Source: Cylicocyclus nassatus
Lineage: Eukaryota > Nematoda > Chromadorea > Rhabditida > Strongylidae
Length of the DNA stretch: 64,000 nt
Direction of reading: 5' to 3'
Assembly: GCA_958299035.1 (NCBI GenBank)
Contig: CATQJL010000223.1
Location: 52,558,302-52,622,301 of the forward strand
Shown piece after piece: positions 54,861-64,000 of the stretch. The notes beneath the pieces were generated by a model that had not been told where the DNA came from, searched no databases, and saw nothing but the letters and a program-made list of their open reading frames with translations. Positions within the stretch are counted from its first letter, which is position 1, and every line of letters starts with the position of its first letter. The translations under genes and the position numbers were made by a program.

Positions 54861-55306
54861 CGAAGTTTTCAGAAGATTTCAAAATTTTGTAAATTACTGC
54901 GCACCACGATACCCCCATCATGCCTGCTTAAACTACGAGCAAAATGTACCCCGGAGGACTTTTTAGCTGCCCCTCTTCTTTTGCACACTATTTCTCTTTC
55001 TCTGGCCGAACTCAGAGTTATCTCTGAGCTCCACTATAGACTGGAACGCGCACAAAACTCAGAGTTATCGCAAACACTAGTTGCGCGTTTGGTGGCGCTG
55101 TTTCTTCTGCAGGACGATTTCGACAATGTTGCTCTACTGGGAATAAACTACCGTTTACGGAGTATCTTGCCATATCATCGCTTTCCAGATTTGTTCTGTT
55201 CAAGCACCTGTTAAGGACGCCAAAAAGTTCCGAGTTAGCTCAGAGATAACTCAGAGTTAACTCTGAGTTATAACTCTGAGTTTCGATAGGTTTACTACCG
55301 ACCCAG

Positions 55307-58300
55307 GAGATACTGCAATTTTGTCCGCATTTCGCGTTTCTGGCCAAGAAAAGACAAATATTAGAAAAAGAGAGAAAGCTGCATTGATTAGTACTTAAGC
55401 TGTTTACTATTTCATCTTCTACGAGGTTGGAATAGGCCAAATTTAAAAATAAGTTGCTTCAAAAATGTACTTCAGAAATTCTGAGAAATAAGCTACACAG
55501 CTATAATAAATTGCTTCAGTAGGCAAAAGGTTTGCCCTAATCGCTAGCTATTAAAACTCTCTCAGAACTCTCGAATATAATTTTTGAAAGTAGCAAAATT
55601 GAAACATGGTGAAAGTGAGGGTGAAATCTCCAACGATTATCTCAGCAATCTCTCGATAATCACATTGCGGATATGACTGCTGGAAAGAGGAAGAAATTCT
55701 ACATCGGAAATAGCTTGAATTTTTTGCGCGTCTTTATATTTCACTTCAAAAATTGGCAAAACTTTTGACCGACCCAATATTAACATTCCACAACTGCCTA
55801 TAACTTTTATGATTTTATCGATTTCTTGCAAAGTTTGAGCTACTGAATTGGGAGCTGGCATTGGGGGGGGGGGGTGAGTATGCTGATTACGATTGCAATA
55901 TTAGTTTGATTATCGGATAATTTCATTGTTTTTATCGATTTTTCGCAAAATTCAAACCAAGAATCGGGCCGGGAGTTGACCCGTGGGTAAGAGAACATAC
56001 CGAATCATTATTAAGAATTACATTATACAATACTGATCATCAAAAGAGAACTCACCGAGTATTTTGAAGTGAGTGGCAAAAGTTAAAGGAGCATCCACGC
56101 TGAATTTCGACTTTTATTTTTTGCCTCATCCAGGCCTTTTCATGGCGCTGATTCCTAATATGGCACTCAAAATGAGTAATTCTTCAAAAACCGTATTTTT
56201 GAGAAGATTTTGTGAACATCCTGGACGAGTGATTCTAATGCTATCCTTGTTGAATGCAAGCATCAACAGGTAGAAACTATATGTTCCATTGTGTTTGCCA
56301 CGTGAAAACACGTCAAGGGTTAGGGAGAGTTCGTTCAAGGGGCGGGCTGTGCGAGGGAGTGGGCGTGGTCCTCGAAACTCAGCGTCTTCTACGCCAATTT
56401 CTTCCTTTTACAAATGTACAAAAGTCGGACTTCTACGATAGTTCTAGATTGAGGCCCTAGTACTAGGTCATGATAGTATTCTATAATGTCCAAATCTGCC
56501 TGGACGCTGCCTTGAATGGCTGGAAAAAGAACGAGGAACATATGTATGGATTAATGCCAATACAATGTTTAAGAGATGCGTGTAATTTGCTTTTTTCGTT
56601 TAATTTGGAGTCCTTTAAAACCCCTTGTCGGGGAAGGGTGGAACTGCGCGAAAATTTCCTGGCCTTGCATGATATCGTAATCTTTTTGAAAACTTACCGA
56701 TGTTGTTGCGATCTCCTGAAAGTCTTTGAAATATTTTTATTTTACTTATAGCTCCTACACATAGATTAAAAAAATGACAGGTGAAGTGTATTCGTTCTGT
56801 TATGTTTTCTAGCGCAATTTCTCGAAATTGCAATCGCATTACCACATCACCGGTTGGCAAAGAAACTTGACGTTGGTGAATTCCTGCACTTCCTCCTTAT
56901 CGCCATCAGAGTGCTTTCGACATACATGTGATTGCAATACTAATGTGTACTTCTTCATACCTTTGTTTCCTCTGAAGACCATTTTAAGTCAAATTTCATG
57001 CTCACCTTGAATCTCAGTAACTGTACTGAGATAACAGTAGCGAAAACAAATAATGGTAACAGAACTTATCAAATCTCTCTCTTAGAATTATTTTGTTGAC
57101 TCATATGTGCGATTGAACATTGAACTAGAGCTCTGATTGAACATTTAGTATTCCAATGAGACACAACGATGTTTCGTACTCCATCTTTTTTCCACTGAGT
57201 ACATTTCACTGATATGCAATTAATTCGTAGTAGAGATCGGAAATGTGAGGAAAAACTATACTCATCCTAAGGTGCAGCATTCTGTTCCGATTTTGGAATA
57301 TAGAAGCCAAATCCGAATTTACTGACACCAAATCAGAGATTTTTGATATTTGTCACTATGGAGCGTTGAGTTTCTTTGCTTGGTGTGTTGAATTCTCATC
57401 AAAAAATTGTTGTAGGAGTTGCATGAAAAAGAAAAATGGAGAAGGGGTAGAGTAACTAATGTGAAACCCGCTACACATCAGCTAAAGGGAAGTCGAAACT
57501 TCATTCTGACAAGTACTTTTTTTCAAATAAAATTATCAATCACTCATAAAGGCAAAAAAACTCCAGAAAAAATCTACCCAATAAGTTCTATTCAAAAATA
57601 CAGGTAATCACATTTTATGCTCACACATTTGAATTACCAAATACACACTCTTAAGCTCTGCATCGCACTCTATCTTCAAAACGTAAAAAATTTTTTTTCA
57701 AGAATCTCGCTACAAACTGCTTGGAAAAGACTCCAATTTTCAATTTCTTTTTTTTTCATTATAGCGGAATTAGGAGTCAAAAATTGTAAAGTTCAATTTT
57801 TCTTAGTGGCGTTTACGGCACGAATTTGGTCAACAAAAGATTAGGTTGCAAAACCAGAACCAAATGAAAAGTCAATTTACATTGGATTTTTCAGCTTTTA
57901 ACGATCGAGAATAGAAAAAAAAAACGTTGCGTTTCAAATATTGCCTTCACTACTTTGTGACTCAAGATTCTCAGAGCTTCGCACTGAGCGCCAGAAAGCT
58001 TGAATACACTCTCTATTAGATTCCAAATCAGGATAATCAGTTGAAAATGGCGGAGTTTATAGGTTACCAGAAGATTTGGTGCGAAACTTATGGGATAACC
58101 TGATAAAATTCCTTCAAAAATTTCCCGGAAATGAAAAAGGCACCCTCTTATCTATAAAATCTCGAATATCCTATAGTTTGTACCGTTGCGACCAAAATAG
58201 CACGTTGCTATAAAGACCGGACTTTCACAGTTTTATAATTTTCGCAGGAAATTTTGTGGAAACAAGTTTATAATCTGAAAAGAAAGAAGTTCCAAGTTTT

Positions 58301-59807
58301 CAAGCAAAACCACCATCATATTTGGTATCTGCAGCATGACAGTATACTCACAAATACAAAACCCTAATTGGACTAATTGATTTGAAAATTCACACCAAGA
58401 TTTGACAAAATCCTGGTTTCATGCATTGTCGGATGGCGGGGTTGTGTGCAGAATTGGCTCTTGGAGAGAGTGGGCCCAAAATTAGCGTTGGCCTGTTCAT
58501 GACCCCTCATGAATTCTGCTCACGGCCGTGACGGCAAGTCTTTTAGGGTTTTTTAGTTGAGGCTAGGTAATGATCAGAGAGCACGCGCGCGAGAGAGAAG
58601 CAGACTGCGTCGCGGGCGCGAGCGGCCTTAATTAGGTCACAAAGCCCGCCATCCAGCCGCCAATCAAGTTAAGTCAAAGGTTAGGTTCCTTCACTGGCTC
58701 GCTGCTCGTTCACTCTGGATTTTTGGTCGTTCATATTCAGGAAAAACTCACAAAATGCTTCCACTATTACACGGAAAGAATAGAAACTATCAGAAACGTG
58801 TTTAAGAAGCTTATTTTGAAGAAATCGTTCTTATAGCTGTCACAACAATGTCACGCGCAATACGGGTAGTGTGTGCGTCCGCACATATTAAGATGCAAAA
58901 GACTCGACTGTATATACTAGTCTCGTACACGGTGTATGATATTATTGGTATCCAAACCACTTCCTTGCTGCAAAGAGTATTTTTAGCACAAAAGTGGCAC
59001 CGTACATGCTTGAGTGGTTTCGAAATAGTGCGCTATGGATTTTCACAAAAACAAGTGGAATCTAGTAGTTGCAACCAGTAGCTACCATTTCTTACGATTA
59101 GTATTTGGCTGTTTCAATATTCTGGGCAGAATGCTCCAAGGCCAGCATAGCTCAATCTGCTTCGTTGTACTAACACTTTCCAGTATCTTGTTCGACGCTG
59201 ATTGAGATTAGCAATAACAAAATTGTAGTTCTTCCGTGGATATCAGATTTTATATGCTGTCGACGTAACAGAACTTTTTGAAAGTTCGATGTGCGGATCC
59301 AAAACTCATGAAAAATTGTAGAAGAGCAGGTACTGTGATCGGACTCTCTTAAGTAATACGATTGCACACTAATAGCAGTGTCTGCATTTGAAAGAGCTCT
59401 TCAATCCATGCTACTTCTGCCTATTTAGCGAAGGCTATGGAGCTTGATTCTGGAGATTTATTACACTTGATAGGGGACTGTATAAGGATTGCACTGTAGT
59501 AGAAACTCAATCGAAAGTCATAACCATCAGTAGAAACATCAGTCACCACAATTTTCTTGCACCCTTTTTGACTTGCCGTCTAAAAAGAGCAACTATAATC
59601 AAAAATAAAATCATTTATTTTTGGATCTTTCAGCATTTTGAAGACCAAAAAAATTAAAAATGGATGTAAGTGTTGCTCTTGATCAGGTATCACCTGAAAT
59701 GCCGATGTAAATTTCTCCTTCAATCAGTATCAAAAAGCGCATCATTCACTTATTCCAAATTATGTAATTCAAGCAAATTTGTTGAAAGCACGTATACTTA
59801 CGATATA
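55307..59807. other. Repeat-rich region without recognised genes
   Basis: 55800-55990 carries units of the second tandem array with a 12-G run at 55863-55874. About 56090-56515 is a diverged copy of the 37458-37748 MITE, ending GGACGCTGCCTTGAA. 58530-58690 is one arm of the 36928 family. No exon chain was found in the rest. Short open frames (for example 58848-59081) lack support. Confidence 0.5.
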
Positions 59808-60516
59808 TTAGGTTGATGCAAAAGTTCTTTCCCCCAAATTCAAAAATTCATAACTTGTTGAATTCTTAACGAATCTGCAAGATCTAAATTTTATATAAGA
59901 GAAGAAATCATACTCTTTGCATCTGTACCTGAACTGTTCGTTAATATGTATAATGGAGGAGTTAGACGCTAAAAACCGAGATCACTCAAAATTCGAATTT
60001 TTCGTGTAGGGTCATAAAAAATCGGAAACTTGCAGCAAAAATCGGAGCAGTCACAATTGTAGGTTCTTTTACCAGCTCTTCCTAATGGTGCAAAGCTTGC
60101 GTCGATTGAGCGTCTCTATCAAAAGTTACAATTTCCCTGAAAAATGCCAAAATAAATCAAAATCGCCCTTTTGTATTGCTTGCTCGAAAATCATAACTTT
60201 TCATAGAGACGCTCAATCGATGCAAACTCTGCACCATTAGAAAGAGCTGGTAAAAGAACCTACACTACTGACTGCTCCGATTTTTCTTGCAAGTTTCCGA
60301 TTTTTTATGGGCCTACACAGAAAATTCAAATTTTGACTAATTTTCTTCTATCGCTCCTATCTATGCAACAGATGACCTTTAGCAAGCAGTTAAAATGTCA
60401 TTATGAAGAGCATGAGTTACTCTTTCACACAAAAATAGATGCAGTCAAATTGGTTGAAAAAATCAGAAGTTATGAATTTTTGAAGATGGGGGGAAAGAAC
60501 TTTTGCATCAACCTAA
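59808..60516. mobile_element. Mariner-like MITE
   Basis: 709 bp with termini TTAGGTTGATGCAAAAGTTC / GAACTTTTGCATCAACCTAA and TA flanks. The centre is shared with 49461-50170. Confidence 0.83.
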
Positions 60517-61785
60517 TACTTACGACCTTTCAATTTTAGTGCATGGACCAGCTCAATTACTTTGGTAAGAACTTGAGAAGTAGAATTAGTTGAGAAGGAT
60601 TAGGTCAAAATTCTCTCACTCAATCATAGGCTGTCAGCAAAGGGGAGGAAAGTTCTTTGTCGTGATGTTTGCTTTAAATAATTTTTCCCGTTTTTTACCT
60701 GCTCAAACCAGTGAGTTTAGGTTTGTACGGATATCGAATCCGAAGTCATTGTGTTGTGAAGGAGCAGCATGAACCGTGTACGATTTTACGAGACTTCCAC
60801 TAGTCTAACTGCACTGCTGACTTCAATTCAAGTTCCAAAATAAACCGCAATTCCGATATGTTTTCCGCTTGACCAGCTCATGCTGCAAAATCATAACGAG
60901 TTCTAAATACCATGCTTACTCATATTTTGTGTTCATCGGCCATTTTCTCGCAATAGTTTGTTTACAAGTTATTACGCATGTGGACCACCCATATCCAATA
61001 GTGTCAAATACTCAAAGGACTATAGTTTCTTCACGACTTGCTGTTACCGCTACGTAGTAGCGATAACTTTAACGGATGAACTCATCTCCTCACTAATCTC
61101 AGCGCTGTGGACGGAAGTTCCGCATATTTAGCTAGCAATTGACGCTAAAACCCTTGGTAGAAAAGTTTCCTATTATAAATGCAAAGTTTCACTTCCGCAA
61201 ATTTTTGTTTTTGTCGAGTAGGCGTTAGCCCTACTGATTCATGAGCATTTCCTGCTTCACGAGGCAAATCTTGGAATAAGCAATAGGATATTCTGAGAGA
61301 TTATTGGGATTGTTCCATAGGAGACTTTACACTTCCTTCATTAAGTCAAACGATGGTGTTTTTGACCAGAAAGTTTCAAGATTCTAGCAATTATCTCTAA
61401 ACTATGTGCATAGTGATGCAAAAGTTCAAAATGTTTAACTTGCGCTGGAGACCAAGCAGTTGCTGTGAGGTTTTCAATACTTAGCATAGAGTTTGTCTTC
61501 AAAGCTTAGAGAGGAGGGAAATGGTATGCTCACAATCGATTTCATTTGCTAATTATTTGGCAAACGACGGCGTGGGCAAAAAGTGGAGGGAGGGGAGGGG
61601 ACGCACCACTCGCATGTGATCACTAAATTTTTGAAAGTGTCCTACTCGGATCATAGAATTGAAGGCAATTTCTATTTTGACAATAGTATTACTTTCAATA
61701 GTAATCCATTATCGCACTAGAATTTCCAAGTCCGAATCTCCTCTATTTTCGAGGCTCGTCTTCTAAGTAGATCAGTAGTCATATA
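60517..61785. other. AT-rich region, nothing recognised
   Basis: No element with clear ends and no exon chain was seen. Confidence 0.45.
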
Positions 61786-62277
61786 TTAGGTTGTCCCAGA
61801 ATTATTTACCGTTTTTACTTCGACGGTCGTCTTTCCTTCATCTGATTGGTTTGAGTGATCATTCGATAGGGCAAAGCATGCTCTACAAGGTGGCTATCAA
61901 AAGTCTGCCCAAATCGTAATCCACCTAAAGTTTTGAGCTGAAATCTTATAGTAGTCGAAAACGAACTTTTCTGTTAAAAGTCGTATTTCCGCCCCAAAGT
62001 ATCTGAATAATTTCAAATTTATTCTGACATATGCTTGACATATTGCGCAATCGACTGCACAATTTTCGCTTTTTTTCAATGGCTAAAAAGAAAAAATTGA
62101 ATGGAGTAAAATGGCAAACTCCGCTCCTAGAAGTCCTGAGCTCCTCCCACACACGTGATCTCATAGTTCATACATACAGAAGTACGATCATGTATTTGAA
62201 AAATTTGAAGGTGCCTCAGTTCTCGAGAAATGCTGATTTTTAGAGTAAAATCGGTAAATAATTATGGGACACCCTAA
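61786..62277. mobile_element. Mariner-like MITE
   Basis: 492 bp, TTAGGTTGTCCCAGAATTATTTACCG / CGGTAAATAATTATGGGACACCCTAA, with TA at both flanks. The two ends differ at a few terminal bases. Confidence 0.8.
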
Positions 62278-63100
62278 TAAGTACAATATAAGTAGTTCAG
62301 AGAGAAAAATCATGCTCGTTGCAGTGGTGCTTGAAAAAAAAGCATTGCCGGCATATCGCAACGTCAAAAAACTCGGATCGTGTCTATTAAAATATGTCAA
62401 AAATGCTGGAAATTTGTTGATTTTACTTTGACTTACGACCTAGTGTATCTGAACAAACTAGTGCTGATAGAACGCCTCCGTGATTAGCTACAAATATGCA
62501 GTATTTTGAATCAACATTTCTACTTTTTAATGGCACCCTCTAGCACTTATAGCAAAATAGATCACCTGTCATATTTTCGCTGCAAGACTCATGAATCAGT
62601 TCAAAATATACGTTACGAATAACCTGCCTGTGAAAAACAATCAGATTTTTTCGTATTGTCAATGGAAAATAATTCTGTCATCACCCGTTTTTTGGAGCAT
62701 CACTGCTAAGCTCCGAGATTTACTTTTGTTTACGTCTGCTTTCAGCATTTTGGTCCGCTATATTGCGACAAAATTGCTCATGCCTTTATGGAAAATTGCA
62801 GAATGCTACTAGGCTTCGAGAATAACAGCAGGCATGCTTCTTACACTTCCTCTTGGCAAGGCAGATAGTAAAAGAAAGTAGTTATGAGAGCTTTGAGGTG
62901 TTGGAATGCACGTAGCTTACTCTGCAAAAAGTGTAGAATTTATAATACTCTCATTACTTCATAGATGAGAGAAGTAAGCTAGAACTGGCTTTTTTCGGGC
63001 ATTACGAAAACTTCTGATCTCCTCGTGTTTGTTTATTTCTGATTCTCTGACTTCTGGTAATCACCCTTTCAAAATTACTACCCCATATCCTCCACCGCCC
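62278..63100. other. AT-rich region, nothing recognised
   Basis: No feature supported. Confidence 0.4.
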
Positions 63101-63194
63101 TGATTTCTTATGAAACTTGTCCTTTTACAAATGTTGCATGAAAGTAGAGCCAAGTGCAACACTCACAGAACGTTTGCTTGGCAGCTGAGCGGGT

Positions 63195-63892
63195 GGCGTT
63201 GGTGGGCAATTTGGCTATTGTTTGAGCTCGCCGCTTTTATATGCGCTCGAACGTCGTCTAAAAACTCAATCCACAAACGAAGTGAGTTTTTCACATCGTC
63301 TATTGGCAACATTTAATACTTCAGCGACATTTCAGTGCATCGACTTCCTTCTGGCAGGCGGAAGACATGCGATCGTAAGTCAAAGCTTTTGCCTTCTTCT
63401 TTGACAGTGAACAGTTACAGAAAGGTGCGAATCCGCATTGGAGCGGAGTGATAGATGGGTCTTTTCGTGTGGGAACAGGTTAACACAAAGGTAAGCTGGG
63501 TAGAGCTTGTGCATGCTTCAAGTATTTCAAACAGGAAACCTTACTAAAAAAAATGTTTGAAAATTTTTTACTTGTTCACGCGACGCACTTAAGGAAAAGA
63601 AGTTTCAAGATGTATTTTTACATTACATTATTTCTGCTTCTAAAACCCCAGAGGCATCCGGCTGCCCACAGGCATAGAGATACCGAAGTTTTTGAGAAAT
63701 ATAAGAGGAAGAACAAGGAGAAAAGGGGAGGAAGTATCAACTGTAAAAAGGTAAATGTTTCACAAAACCATCTCAAATTTGCTGACTACGTATGCATATG
63801 CATCAATAATCGTGCTAATAGTTAGATCCTTTCATCCCCTAGGAATGAAAAATATCAGATCTCTAGAAAGCTTCTGGATATCAACGATCGTC
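63195..63892 (+). CDS. Possible exons of a gene running off the right end
   Basis: A chain of pieces with good signals: SSPLLYALERRLKTQSTNE|GTGAGT (to 63281), TTTCAG|CIDFLLAGGRHAI|GTAAGT (about 63335-63374), TTACAG|KGANPHWSGVIDGSFRVGT|GTTAAC (about 63420-63479), then CCCCAG at about 63650 and CCCTAG|..NEKYQISRKLLDINDRL|GTGAGC (to about 63892). The first three are phase 0. The frame of the 63650-63751 piece is ambiguous (RHPAAHRHRDTEVFEKYKRK or GIRLPTGIEIPKFLRN). No family is recognised. It could continue past 64000. Confidence 0.3.
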
Positions 63893-64000
63893 TTGTGAGC
63901 ATACTCAGATTTCCCTTCTATAGGATTTTTGCCTTTTACCGTGTTTTTGGATTGGTATTTGATTATCAAAACGTACCATAAATACACAAATTAGGTGCAT

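Larger units (their letters stand above)
53861..55306. mobile_element. Large TIR element B (inverted copy of A)
   Basis: 1446 bp between CAGGGTCGGTAGTAATC and GGTTTACTACCGACCCAG, with AACTCAGAGTT/AACTCTGAGTT-rich arms. It is inverted relative to element A at 9248-10992 and collinear with it. It lacks the two MITEs nested in A, so it records the empty site. It carries the tRNA-like sequence, the TACCGTAA minisatellite and the conserved open frames. Confidence 0.82.

Noticed and set aside
1..64000. CRISPR array, bacterial operon, prophage or viral genome
   Set aside because: Tandem repeats present are minisatellites without spacers of uniform length; all recognised genes are spliced nuclear animal genes.
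1..64000. Spliced-leader RNA, 5S or other ncRNA genes
   Set aside because: I looked for spliced-leader-like and Sm-site patterns and saw none that I could support.

Overview
This is animal nuclear DNA, most probably from a clade V (strongylid-like) nematode. The basis is many short exons split by GT-AG introns, a good number of them only 45-60 nt, with acceptors of the TTTCAG/TTTTAG type, alongside long AT-rich introns packed with small inverted-repeat transposons. No bacterial, viral or organellar genes were recognised.

Layout. (1) From base 1 to 24848 on the + strand lies the 3' part of DNA polymerase theta (polq-1): the end of the helicase-like half, a disordered linker interrupted by an intron of about 13 kb, an exonuclease-like fold, and a complete family A polymerase domain with motifs A, B and C. 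(2) From 26328 to 37941 on the + strand lies rev-3, the catalytic subunit of DNA polymerase zeta, from its first Met to its stop. About 34 exons can be traced, except for an unresolved stretch at 31.1-32.8 kb. (3) From 48894 down to 38683 on the - strand lies a 17-exon carboxylesterase/cholinesterase-like gene. Its exons sum to 695 codons in phase. The product has a signal peptide, the Ser-Glu-His triad and a C-terminal transmembrane anchor. It converges tail to tail with rev-3. (4) From 49 kb to the right end is mostly repeat-derived sequence, with an unidentified coding-like fragment near 51.1 kb and hints of a further + strand gene from about 63.1 kb.

The two polymerase genes act in DNA damage tolerance. 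Theta carries out microhomology-mediated end joining and zeta extends past lesions. Here they sit head to tail 1.5 kb apart. The rest of the window records heavy bombardment by non-autonomous DNA transposons: mariner-like elements with TTAGGTTG ends and TA duplications; TNA-duplicating elements with CAAGG ends; TAA-duplicating palindromic elements; TTAA-duplicating elements; and a larger terminal-inverted-repeat element carrying a tRNA-like pol III sequence and a minisatellite. Several are nested, and target duplications or an empty paralogous site reveal their order. Exon edges were read by eye from splice signals, phase and protein similarity recalled from the families; none was checked against transcripts or a database.
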